Positions 30,337-41,239 of a stretch of DNA of 64,000 nucleotides are shown piece by piece. Source of the DNA: Cyanodermella asteris (lineage: Eukaryota > Ascomycota > Lecanoromycetes > Ostropales > Stictidaceae); assembly GCA_900618795.1 (NCBI GenBank), contig UYJD01000004.1, forward strand, positions 1,570,347 to 1,634,346, given 5' to 3'. The translations under genes and the position numbers were made by a program. The number at the start of each line of letters is the position of its first letter. Position 1 is the first letter of the stretch. The notes beneath the pieces were generated by a model. That model was not told the origin of the DNA. It made no database searches and saw only the letters and a list, made by a program, of their open reading frames with translations.

Positions 30337-32154
30337 TCACGCAGCGTATGCGGGTGGTGGAGTATCGTCTCTCGTCGTTCGGTCCCATGCGCTGCCCCGC
30401 TGGACACCTTTCTGTTCTTGCATGCGTCGCGCGATTTCGCCGGCCATCTTCATCATCCAGGCTTGTTCCAGTACACCGCCGGGAGCCGACTCGCCGTAGG
30501 GGAATGGCGCGGCAAGGGTAGTGTCTGGCGATGCGCCTCGTGAGAGAGCTGACGCGGCGAAGGGTGAGCCGGGGCGATCGGATGGGAATTGGAATGACTG
30601 GAAGTAGCGGGATGGCTTTGGTCGTTGTGGGACGCTGGGGCCAGCCTCGATTGATTGGTGGATTGTTGATCGCGACTCCTCCTCGGGAACTTGGAATAAG
30701 GATCGTCGGGGCTGCGGACGACGGATTGTAGCTTCGCTGTCTTCCAGAGGTTCGAATTGAGGGATGTCGCTCGGCCATTGCGGTGTCTTTCCATGATCCT
30801 TCTTTTCAGGGCTCTTGCGATTCAAGGGTGGAGAGGTAGGTGGCGTGACGACCTCATCTTCCGCATACCGACTAAGTGAGGGCCCGAATGATGTTGGCAG
30901 CGTAGGAACGGAGGCAGGCGCCGAGCCACCGGCCGAGGCTGAATCTGATGTGGTGGTAGAAGCTGTTTCGGAGACGGTGGATTCGTCGATGATAGTCGCG
31001 AGATCGCCAGCGTCGGTCTTTTGCTTGCGCAAGTTGATGATCCTATGCTTCTTTTTGCGCGGCTTCCCTGATGTGGTAGTGCCTCGCGTCGAAAGCGTAG
31101 AGGACTGTCGGGCTAGACTTGGCCGGGATGGAATAGATCCAGCATCAGAAGAAGCTGCCGAAAGTGGACGTGACGAGTCGAAAAGGTCGAGCTGAGAGTG
31201 GTTCCTGGACAACCTTGCGCCGATTGGGGAAGCGATGTCGATATTGTCATTCCTCTCCATTGATCCAGCGCAGGCTCTGAAAATCACATCCTTTAGAGTT
31301 GGGGTGAAAGGCGATAGCGTCCTGTGTGATTCTGTCAAAGCAGCCAACCTCAAAAGGTTCCTGTGCGAGAATATTGGCGCATCTGCAGTTGGATCAAGGG
31401 ACAACGCTATTATCTCTGCTTCTCCAACCGGATTCCCATTTCGATCCACCGGATCTTGCGGTGGGCTCGCAAACGGGTCCGCGCCGTCCTCATCATCCGA
31501 ATGCTCGCCTTCTCCAGTCGCCACAGCCATTGCCTCCTCTTGCGCCCTGTATTCCGGAACAAATAACCGCAGTGACAAGCGGTGTATTATCGCGGGGACA
31601 TCATCCATCAACAGATTCCGTAATTGTTGTTCGATCGTTCTCTGCAGGAAGTCGCGCACAAACGGTATCGAGTCGAAGGTCGACGAGACTTTGAGCGATT
31701 CAAGGGGGTCATTTCGAAAGACGAGTGTGAGGCCTTTCGATTTGGAGAATACCAGGATTATGAAGGCCGATAGTTTGATCTCGGACAGTGTAATTTTGAT
31801 AGGGATCGTGAGACTGGACGCTGCAGCAAGCGGTTCTGGCGATGCGAAACTGGGCCTGGTCGATAAAAACGTGTTTAGCGGGTTCGCCTGGACACGCGTT
31901 TTGAGTGTAAGAAAGGCGTTTCCCGAGTAGCGCATTTTGAATATGCCCCTGAACCTGTCCTCGGCCAAGTCGCCGACCTCGAGAATCTCCAGATCCGGCG
32001 GTACCGTGCCCAGGTTCAGCTCGCTGACGATAATGTCATCGACGATGATGGGCGGCTTCGGCGCCTTGTTCAGCGCACTGGTGAGCAGCTCCTGGGCGCG
32101 CGTGTAAAACGAGGCGTCGGCCGTCAGGGGCGACCAGTTGAAGTTGAAGGCCAT
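30337..32154 (-). CDS. MDM34: ERMES complex subunit Mdm34
   Basis: 605 residues, single exon. The N-terminus MAFNFNWSPL and the following SMP domain (to about residue 200: ADASFYTRAQELL, PPDLEILEVGDL, RFRGIFKMRYSGNAFLTLKT, SFDSIPFVRDFLQ-like segment) are highly typical of fungal Mdm34. The rest is a long Ser/Pro-rich, probably disordered region ending in PPPAYAA. Mdm34 sits in the mitochondrial outer membrane and, with Mmm1, Mdm10 and Mdm12, tethers mitochondria to the ER and helps lipid exchange through the SMP domains. The ATG at 32154 directly precedes the conserved start. Confidence 0.96.
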   Translation of the reverse strand: MAFNFNWSPLTADASFYTRAQELLTSALNKAPKPPIIVDDIIVSELNLGTVPPDLEILEVGDLAEDRFRGIFKMRYSGNAFLTLKTRVQANPLNTFLSTRPSFASPEPLAAASSLTIPIKITLSEIKLSAFIILVFSKSKGLTLVFRNDPLESLKVSSTFDSIPFVRDFLQRTIEQQLRNLLMDDVPAIIHRLSLRLFVPEYRAQEEAMAVATGEGEHSDDEDGADPFASPPQDPVDRNGNPVGEAEIIALSLDPTADAPIFSHRNLLRLAALTESHRTLSPFTPTLKDVIFRACAGSMERNDNIDIASPIGARLSRNHSQLDLFDSSRPLSAASSDAGSIPSRPSLARQSSTLSTRGTTTSGKPRKKKHRIINLRKQKTDAGDLATIIDESTVSETASTTTSDSASAGGSAPASVPTLPTSFGPSLSRYAEDEVVTPPTSPPLNRKSPEKKDHGKTPQWPSDIPQFEPLEDSEATIRRPQPRRSLFQVPEEESRSTIHQSIEAGPSVPQRPKPSRYFQSFQFPSDRPGSPFAASALSRGASPDTTLAAPFPYGESAPGGVLEQAWMMKMAGEIARRMQEQKGVQRGSAWDRTTRDDTPPPAYAA

Positions 32155-32918
32155 GATGGCGCGCGCTCGTGCGCTGGACGACCGACGATGCCCTTATCAG
32201 AGCTGGTGTGGTGGTGATGTTTGCGAAAATTGCTCGGAACGGTTATCGGATGATTCCGATCGCGTGCCGAGGTGTCGTGTGAGCCTGTGACCCGTGGGCG
32301 CACTCAACGGTCGGGCGCAATGCCACCGCCGTGTCAGAGGTCTACGGCGACATCGCGATGGGAGTCGAAGGTGTTGATGACCCGCGTCGATGGATGTGTG
32401 TTGAAGGGTAGAGGTGAGTGGGTGGGAGCGTGGAGGAAGGAAGGAAGAGATTGCAGCTCTGAAATTAGAGTTGGATCGCCGTCATCCGCCCGTCGAATTT
32501 TGCCCGTGCTTTCACGCACGTCGGGGCGCTCAGCTGGGTGTTCAGATTGGCCAGTTGCATCTAATTTATCTCGGTGTTTGGCCAAAGAACGAATCATGAG
32601 AGATCGAGTCATTTATGACATCCAATGTTTTATTTCAGCATTTAAACACTGTGATAGTGAAAGGAAAAGGCCGAAGTCCCAACCCCGTCGAACATCAGAA
32701 GACGGTGATCAAGGTTCATTCTGGCGCAAAAACACGTTTGTTAATGATCGGAGCATAAGCAACATGCTTATTTTGGAGGAGAATCTAATTGCTGTTACGA
32801 AGCAGATTCTTCGGATTGTATGTGTAATTGCAAACCCTAACAATGGCGTTCTGTAGTCCACGCAAGTTGTGAACCAGCTTGATGGGCCTGAAACTTAATG
32901 TGGTGACGTCCTCTGCGT
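32155..32918. other. Intergenic stretch, no gene seen
   Basis: 764 bp between the MDM34 start and the end of the adenylation-domain gene. A 194-codon plus-strand frame (32272-32856) has no recognisable content and covers what should be the MDM34 promoter. Confidence 0.5.
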
Positions 32919-34718
32919 TCACATCAAGTCCGTGCGTACCAAAGCATCGATCTCATCGCGATAAAGCTGTATGGCAGCCGCTCTTTGCACCGTGCCCTTC
33001 AAAGTCCGAGGAATCGGCTTCTCAGGCGTCACCAACACGACATGGCACCGCTCGATATCCGTACCCAGCAATGCATCGCAAGCGCTGATTCGACCCATTA
33101 CATCATCCATCACCGCCTGGTTGCCAGCGTGCGGCACGTTCAATTCGAGCAGCAGCCCTGCAAAAGGCCTGTTCTTCCCAAAGACTATAGCAGTCTTGAT
33201 GAGTTCGGTGTCGGAAAGTGCCTGTTCAAACTTCACGGGGAAGATAGTCCGTTCCGTAATGGAACCGACCAAGTCGTCGACAATGAGCTGGATGGCATCG
33301 TCGCGCCGGTGAGCGTACGAGTAGTAAGTGATCTCTTCCCCCCGTGCTCGACTATATAATTTGTGGCTGGTGAAGACGTCCTTGGTCGACCACTCTTGCA
33401 AGTCGGGAAACATTTTGAACACGGGCTGTTCCTTGAGTCGATAAGGTTCTCGATATATCACGGCCTCGAAGCTGTTCTCTGTGTTGGCTAGAGGGCGCAT
33501 ACACATGCCGGAATAAGCATTCGGAATGACACAATTCCAGAATTCAGGCCGCCATTGGTCATTTGGCAAGATCTTGGGGACAATGCCCGCTTCTCCTGTT
33601 CCGTACATCGAGTAGAGCATCACATGCTGGGTCAAAATATCGCCGGTGCGCTCACTGAGAGGTCCACCACCAAAAGCAACCATGCGGGTACGGGATGATA
33701 GAAAGGTAATGTGGGCTGGGTCGAGCGAAATCTGGTCGAGTATGGGCGTTGGCGCAATCACCAGATCGACTTCAACGTTGGCAAGTGTTTCGAACATTGC
33801 TTCCAAAGTTAATGTCGACGCAGGAAGAGGATAGACACAAGTCATCCCGTTGGGGATCGCGCCCAAAAGATTCGAGTGTATGCCACCACTCTGCAGGTGG
33901 TCAGCTGAGTTCAACAGAGGGGAATGGGACTCACATGGTCCTGTGGCCAGAATGCAAACATGTCAACGCCGTGATACATGTGCTCGACACTGCGAAAGCT
34001 GGGGGGAGGCATTGCCATGTTCTGCTCGATGAAAGAAGCCATCCAGTCGTTCGTGTAAACTAGCGGCTTCGGCTCGCCGGTAGTACCAGATGTGTGCAAA
34101 ACCAGCACAGGGTCATTGCGGGCTTGTGCATAGGTCTTCCCGTAGGGAAAATGGCGCTGATCGGCATCCAGGAGCTCGAAAAGTGCCGGGATATCAATCA
34201 CACGGAAGTCACGGGAAGAATTGGCCAGCTCTTGAACAGTTGGTGCTTCGCGGGACGCCGTCAGGATGATACTGCAATTCAGATCTCCAAGGAACTTTTC
34301 AAGTCCTGTCTTTCCCCAAGTGGCGGATGGAAGCACGGCCTTCGTCATAATTAGTTCTCTGCATCTATGACAGTAGAATCGGACCAACCTTGAAACCAGC
34401 TTTGATGGCCGCAAGAACCAGGATCACGTAGCGAGGATCCCACTCTCCAAAATATGCCACGGACTGAAATGGGTCCTTTGGGAGACCGATTCTCTGCCGC
34501 AACCATCTAGCAAGCGCGTCGACAGCATTCACGAGAAGACGGTAGGTTATTTTTCGATATCCTTGGTCCCAGGTGAGCGGATTTTGTGGTATCTTGGCCC
34601 ATGTAGACTCCGGTCTGACTCTTGCCAGTCCGTCAACGAGGTTGGGCAAAAGCTGTTGGTGAGGGCTAAAGGGTAGAGGGAAGGGTCCTGAGTACTCGGA
34701 GCAATGAAAGCTCGCCAT
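32919..34718 (-). CDS. Free-standing adenylation (AMP-binding) domain protein, NRPS-like
   Basis: Three exons, 34718-34389, 34339-33935 and 33890-32919, give 568 residues. The introns are 49 bp (with CTAAT branch) and 44 bp (with CTGAC branch). The A3 P-loop TSGTTGEPK is at residues 193-201, A5 is YGTGEAGIVP, A7/A8 is HRRDDAIQL, and A10 is PRTLKGTVQR with the catalytic Lys. The protein resembles the first domain of fungal NRPS-like reductases, which activate a carboxylic or amino acid as acyl-AMP and pass it to a carrier and a reductase domain. Here the gene stops about 25 residues after A10; no carrier or reductase is found downstream. It may therefore act with a partner in trans, be a CoA ligase, or be a truncated relic. 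All core motifs look intact. Confidence 0.85.
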
Positions 34719-35332
34719 CGTTGATATCGCTGGGTAGACAAGAACGGATGCTCAGATGGTGTATTCGCAGCAAAAGTGGCTTGAGCACACGTTGTACAGG
34801 GAAGAGAGAAATGGTCGCGAGATGATACAGCCGAAGGCAAGAACATGTCTGAGCTCATGAGATCGTTGGCCATGGTTTCAGCTTTGACTTCAACGCTCTT
34901 TCGTTTGATGGAGTGCCCAGGGAGCCTGGTGGGAAGGTTCGATCCAGAAGCCAACTTTGGAAGGCGCAATGAAGTCTCAGTGTGATAATTTATACCAGAA
35001 TCACATGACTCGAAGAATACAACAGATTAGTGCAGGCGAAAACCTAGCAAACTCGACGAGTAAAGTGATTTCTTGATGCGTGGCAAGGTCGGCTAAATAG
35101 CCACCAGAAAAGCATCTCCTGTCACTCTAGTACGCTCAGAAGCGCATGCTGATAGATCCAGATTAGTGAGGACAACACACTTCGGTATCCTTTCTCTTAT
35201 GTTCTGTTTTTCACTTTCATAAAAAAGAGACCGGTGTCAAACGGGCCGTCGGTGATCGGATAAAGACAAACTGCCACATTCATGCTACACTTGCAACAAT
35301 GCTCATCTTCCACAAAAAGATTCCCGACCACC
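34719..35332. other. Spacer between adenylation gene and NOX-like gene
   Basis: 614 bp; both neighbours are on the minus strand, so it should hold the promoter of the adenylation gene and the 3' UTR of the oxidase gene's left end. No gene seen. Confidence 0.5.
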
Positions 35333-37936
35333 TCACAAAAACACCTCCATCATAAAAACAAACCTCACTTTACTCCCATCCGCCCTTCCCACCCTCGTCA
35401 ACTCCGCACACGCATCCGCAAGCACCCGTCCGACATCGCTATTCCCACAAAAGAAAACACCCACCCGGAAGCCCCCTACCCCACGTCCCCTCCAACTTCA
35501 TCCTGGCAACCTCATCCCTATAAAACCCATTCAGGATCCCCACGAGATCGGGTCTCCCGAACGCGCTCCGAGCTTTCAGACCCGTGAGAGCGCTCACGCT
35601 GCTGCTCTGCGTACGATATGCGTCTAGCAGGTACCGGAAAACGTATTCGGAAATATTCTTCTTGCGCGCCGTGATGTGCGTGGTCACGTTCAGTTCTAGG
35701 GTTTCGCGGTCGAGGGAGGACGAGAGGTCGTGGACTCGGTTCAAGAGGGAAGAGAGCCAGCGCAGGGAGTTGCGGTCTCGGACCAGCCAGTGAAAGTCCA
35801 CGCGCCGGCGGGAGGGAAGCAAGTCGTCTGCACGTGTGTGTTGCCGAAACGTCGCGGCCCGGTGAAGTCCATGGTTCGCCGACCGGCTCGAGGGATGCAG
35901 GGACGTGAGAGAGGTGAGGGACATTCCGGACGCGGTGCGCTCGTGGCTACGATCACGGCCGCGCCGCCACGGGATGGTGAGGAGTCATTGCGGCCGTGCG
36001 ACGGCGCGGCGGGATCCGAACGGTGGCGTGTATGCTTCGGGATGATGAATAGGGGAGATGCAAGCCCGGAGTCGGCGGTGGTGTAGTGAGGCGGCGATTC
36101 CTTTGTGGAGAAAAGCGAGTCGCGCGGTGAGCTTTGTCGGGAGGTGAGCGGTGATCCGCGAGTTCCGGGCGGGCTGTACGTCAGGCTAGTCGTGCTGTAG
36201 CGGTGGTTGTCGTAGCTGCCGAGACGAGGCGACGAAAGCGGAATGCCTCTGTCGGGGCTGCGAGCGAAGGGAGGGGTGTCGACAAGAGGCCGGGTATCGT
36301 GATCGAGATCGACCTGCGGGCTGCGACTGAACCGGTGGCGTCGACGGGATTGAGACCACGGATCCCGGTCGCGGACGAGGTTGGACTCCATGTCGGTGAG
36401 GATGGCCGAGAAGGGCGTCACGCCGACGCCGGAGCCGATGATCAGCGAGCGGTCGAATTCGTAGAAGCGCCGGGTGGGAGCTCCAAAAGGGCCGTCGAGG
36501 CCGACATGGGACATCTGCTGGCGAGAGCGTGCGAGCTCACGGAGTTTCGAGGTCCAGTTGCCGTCGGTCTTGATTATGAGCTGGAGCTCGTCGCCAACGC
36601 AGGAGCTGATGGTCAGTGGATGCCATTGCCAGAACGATAGCGCAGGGACCTGTAGCAGGACGTACTGGCCGGCGTGGTAGTTGGGCCAGTTGATGGCCTT
36701 GGGATGCTTGATGGTGACCGTGACGGTGTCCTTGTCGAGGATCTTGATCACAGCTCGGAGAGGGATGAAACCGCGCACTAACCGATTTCCCCTTTCGATG
36801 ACGATCAAGAGTGATGGAATCGCGAGCCAAAGACCCATCATTGGGTACTGGACCAGCTTCATGGTGCCATGAATGCACATGAGTATAATCCAAGGAAACA
36901 TCAGCAAGTGTGCGAGCTGAAAGACTTCATAGCAACATCGACGAACGGCAGGCATAGACATGAGCGCAATAAACCAAAAGAGTACCAGACCGGCAATACC
37001 ACTCCCTCCAGGGATCAGCTTGACAAAATCAAAATATGTCATCTGCCGGGTTCCGAAACCAAAGAGCGCATCCACAGCCTCGCGTCGATCAGGGTTAGAA
37101 CCAACTGCAAAGGTCCCCGACAGGTGAGTGATCCCATGAGCCGTGGCGATTCCGAGTGCGAGCCAGGCCATGCGCATATGAAAAGATTCCGAGCGGTCCC
37201 AATTGATAAAGCGTGAGATGCGATAGTAACGGCGCAAAAAGGTGGCGGTCCAACGGCTTGTGCTTAGGAGAAATAGGAACGAGGTCGGCCAGAGAGCGCC
37301 AACAGTCACTCGAGCGACAAGCACAAAATCCCCGAGAGCTTCTCGCGCAGTTGATTTACGATACAGTAGTCCTTGCCAGAGGGCGAACGCGAGGATCAAG
37401 ATGGTCACCAGCGTCAAGAATACCGCTCTGGGCCCGTTGACAGAGATCCACGCTGAGACTTTCCGCCACCAGTGCACTTTGTGGCCCGAGGCCAGGGACT
37501 GCGCAGCTCCCATTTGGCTGTGAGTCTGGCTCGGCACGTTCCACGTCCTGACCTGCTTGGTAAATTCTTCCATCGTAAGTGAAGATTTTGATTCGGGCAA
37601 CATGGCGGCTAGAAAGGCACGTAACCCATCGCGTTCCGGATGTAGCTCTACCGCTGTTTCTTCATAAATGGGCAGATAGCCCTCGTTCAAGAGTCGTCTT
37701 CGCGCCGGATTGCGCACAATCTTCTGTTCAACCTCCGGGACGAGGTCCTCATAGATTTCGGCGAGTTTGTCGGCGAGCTCATCAAAGGTGATGGTGCCGT
37801 TACCACCCTTGTCAATATGGCGGAAAAACTCTCCAATTCCAGTATCGCACATGGGCAGGAGTGCTGAATGTGATGCCACATCTTCGAACGGCGAAAAGAG
37901 GCCATCCGAGATCGAGCTGTTGGGCCTGTGGGACAT
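35333..37936 (-). CDS. EF-hand NADPH oxidase-like flavocytochrome (NOX/ferric reductase superfamily)
   Basis: Start chosen at 37936 (MSHRPNSS). An EF-hand loop DKGGNGTITFDE lies at residues 42-53. Transmembrane helices follow with heme His in AHGITH and FQLAHLL/CIHG. Then come the FAD-binding HPLTISS, NADPH-binding GSGVGVTPFSAIL, a long Ser/Arg-rich insert, RRRVDFHWLVRDRN, ALTGLKARSAFGRPD and the final VGVFFCGNSDVGRVLADAC...VRFVFMMEVF. Such enzymes move electrons from NADPH across membranes to O2 (superoxide) or iron; the calcium loop suggests a NOX5-like or NoxC-like type. The coding frame must change twice. The part encoding RRRVDFHW to FGRPD (about 35827-35480) is one frame; the parts before and after share another. 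The first change could be a 56-104 bp intron ending at CGTGCAG (35828) with a weak donor. The second, in G runs at 35472-35490, fits no intron. Confidence 0.8.
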
Positions 37937-39248
37937 GATAAATACAACATGCAGAATGAAAACGCCAATGCGGGAAATTCCCCAACGAGAAGGTTTTGAA
38001 AGACTTGGAGACAGCAACAAGATTACAAGATTGAGACGAGCGACGGGGGAGATCAAGTCGGCGCTGGCCTGGCCAGGCGCCATCCATGAAAGGCCAGACT
38101 GATAGCAACAACAGACGAGTTCAGCTGAACGTAAGTTCGAGGTCATCTGTTGCATCGCCGCTGGTACGAACCTGAAAGTCGGCTCATCCAGTCAATAGAC
38201 GCAGTCAAGGGACCGGATCGGACCATCTTAGAGGCCCTGAACAGCCGCACGCTCAGCCCACAACGAGCATCATCTTCTCCGATTCAGCCATAAATCCCAT
38301 CAGTTAGATGGGTTGCGATGCATCTTGAGATCGGCAGGAATTGCCTAGCTTCGATTGGGAAACATCAAGCATGGTAACAAGCTGTCCCACGTCCGTCAGG
38401 CAAGGTGATGGCGTCCGACGACGAGAATCGGCTGTGCCACTTGCGGGGATGGGTTCCAGAAAGCAGAACCGCATAGCTATCGCCTTGAGCGATGTGACAC
38501 GGAATAACTAGGCTGTGAAGTAGCACCCCACTCCAGTGGCGCTTGTGGACTGGACTCGAGTCGCCGTGCACGCAAATGCTTGAGCTGGAAATAGATGGCG
38601 GGCAGGCGGTCGCCACTCAGCCAGATGGCCGTTGGAATCTCACGTCAGCTTCGCCAGCTAGTCCCGCAAGAGCCTCACCATCGTGAAGTGGTTCCCAGAG
38701 CCAGAAGAAGTATGGGCTTTGAAGTCTCCGATGTCGTGTCTCGCTGATGAATGAATCGATCAGATGTGCATATTCGAGTTTAAGATGGAAGCGGAGGAAG
38801 ACGTCCGACATCGAGCCGCGCTAGTACGAATTTGGCAGCAATTATCGATTGTCGCTCACCGACGCATCACATTTCCATGACCGCGATGACATCTGGTCGA
38901 TGCATCTACGCGACTTGCCTATTCACATCCATAAACCGCATGTTGAGATTCGAGTCATGCCCGTTTTCGGGACCAGCTACTGAGCGCTACAACAGGTCAA
39001 GAGGCTTGCTTGAAGCTTGTGCAACGACTGCATCTCTTACCGATGGCTTGTTATCGTAGATCGCTGTCACGTCAGCCATGTGTTTTGGTTAGGTCATCTT
39101 CATCAGCAGGTGGCTAGTTTTTCGTCTGCGCAGGTATCAAGTGCACATTTCTTATAGGAAATCCCAATGATGCACTTCAGCCTTCCCGCTCATGGCCCAT
39201 CAATTCGATGAGCTTATTGGCTGGACGAGCTGGTCACCTCAGCCTCGT

Positions 39249-39299
<51 letters not shown>

Positions 39300-39412
39300 G
39301 ATAAGGCAAGGCGCTGATCGCTGAATCTTGCACGACATCAATAACCCAGTCTGTCGCCGAATACTTTATTCGAGGCCTAAGGCAAGCTTGTTTTCTTGGA
39401 CATCGGGTCAAT
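37937..39412. other. Divergent intergenic stretch (1.5 kb)
   Basis: No gene supported. The oxidase frame stays open upstream of its chosen ATG to 38155, but that part has no homology-like content. A hexanucleotide repeat lies near the right end. Confidence 0.5.
39251..39298 (+). repeat. Hexanucleotide microsatellite (GAGCCT)8
   Basis: Eight perfect GAGCCT units, 115 bp upstream of the next start codon. Such a repeat is length-unstable and could vary between strains. Confidence 0.95.
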
Positions 39413-40849
39413 ATGGATCCTCTGACGATCGCTGGCATGTCGGTGGATGTCTTGCGGGTGGCCAACAAAGTTTCGCGAGGCTTACGGCGAATGCGAATGA
39501 CTGGCAATGGTCGAAACAAACTGCTCCCTCAGCGACTTGTCCGTCAGATTAGTCATTCATCTCGTCTGTCGGAAATGTCAACTCCTTCGTTCTCTATATT
39601 TGAAACCAGCCCTGTCGCAGCCTCACAGTTCACCACAGATGAGATCCGAGAACTGCGACTACTTGTTGCAAACGACGCCCTCAGTGAGAAGCTTGGCTTT
39701 CCCGAGATGAGAGGTTGGCAGTCTCATTGGCAGAATGTCTTCCGAGCTCTGAATGCCATGGGCCTCGAGATGCTGCCTGATAGTGACGAAAACAGGGGAT
39801 TAGGCTACCCAATTCCGGAGGATAACTTACCGACGGCAGCTAGAGATACGATGCTGCAACTACAAATTGTCTTTGAATTGTGGGCGAGATGGTCGGCGCA
39901 ATTAATGACTCTTTTGAAGGAAGTCGTTGACTGCCATCCTAAGGTGAGCAATACTCCTTTCAGATTTTCAGGTTCCAGGTCTCTAAACTTAACGCGGTAA
40001 ATTGGCCCTGTCGTGAAGGTGAAATCGCTTCGACGCGTCCGCAGCTCATGGGGCGTCGAGATTCGTGAGCTTTTCGGCCAGGCAGACTTTATTTACCAGC
40101 ATTGGCAACAATTCTTGGAAGAATACCACCTGGACATACTGGTAATGGATTTACCTTTGTCTTCGATCGCCAACAATCTTGCGAGTTACCAACTGTTTGA
40201 TGACTCGCGCGAATTTGAAGATTGCATTAGCTTTTCTCCAACTATGATGGCCCTATTTGAAGAGGCACGTGCCTTGAAAGCTTTCTCCACGAGGTCTTCT
40301 AGCATTGAATCGCGAAGCATGATGTCTCCAGACCAATCATACATGGGAGTCCCTTTGGCCGCATCTGATGACAACTGGTCAGAAAGTGATGAACAGATTG
40401 ACCCTTCACCAACTCTTAAAAGACGGAAGCCTTTTGATTCCGGGCGAGCGGACAACGCCATCGGACAAGGCGATATCGAGCTTCAAGCCTCTACCGTTCA
40501 GGGCTTGGAGACTCCAGCGCAAAAGCCAAGCGACGAAGAGCGGGGTCCGGCAGCGGAGCCTCCAATATCGGCAGCTCTCAACCAGGATAGGGTTGGCATA
40601 CACACTCTGGCGTTGAACCCATTGCGCTATCTATGCGAAAAACCATGCCGCTTGTACATGGCCTTGTTTGCTGCAGTTGTGTTCACCAGCCTTGTCACCA
40701 GCATCTGCTACTCCGCCGTCAATACTGACGCCAGTGGAGGTTTTACAATTGGTGGGTTTCTCCTGGCTGGCGGCGCTCTGATTGTCACCCAGATGCAGGG
40801 CAGACATCTTCGAAATTGCCAATGTGCATCCGTTCCAGGGGCATCATGA
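39413..40849 (+). CDS. Two-exon protein with fungal 'MDPLTIAG' N-terminus and C-terminal membrane segments
   Basis: Exons 39413-39943 and 40019-40849, joined by a 75-bp GTGAGC intron in phase 0, encode 453 residues. The N-terminus MDPLTIAGMSVDVLRVANKV resembles the small helical N-terminal domain found at the start of many fungal STAND/NACHT and related proteins. The middle has Trp-rich helices (FELWARWSAQLM, FIYQHWQQFLEEYH). The C-terminus has two hydrophobic segments (LYMALFAAVVFTSLVTSI and GGFLLAGGALIVTQM), suggesting a membrane-anchored product with a long polar stalk before them. No nucleotide-binding domain or effector repeats are present. The function is unknown; a regulator derived from the STAND N-domain is a guess. 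Confidence 0.7.
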
Positions 40850-41239
40850 CGCAGAGTTCTAGTTGTGCGATACGCGTGCCATCCAGACGATCAAGTCCGG
40901 TTGAGTGCGGCATGGAGGTTTCACAGGCTCCGGAGAAAGTTCCTGAAGGAGACTACATAAGTGCAGTCCTCCAAAGCGATCTATCCTCGAACAAGGGTCA
41001 ATACACCGCGACCAGATTTGAAGAAACACAGTCCTAGCATGCCGAAAGCCTCCCTCGTTGCAGTTGCACTGAGGTTGCGTTCGATCAACACTTTTACATG
41101 ATCCAAACCCAAGGATAACTTTCACGACGATCTTTTCGGACTTTTATCGGGTTTCGAGGAATTCCATCGGAATCATGCAAGAGGCGGGCAGCCAATTCCC
41201 ACAACATCCCAAGCATTCAAAAGTGCATTCAAATACTGC
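40850..41239. other. Intergenic stretch, no gene seen
   Basis: 390 bp between the membrane-segment protein gene and the hydrolase remnant. Confidence 0.5.

Noticed and set aside
32272-32856. 194-codon plus-strand frame between MDM34 and the adenylation gene
   Set aside because: No domain, no splice partner, and it occupies the MDM34 promoter region.
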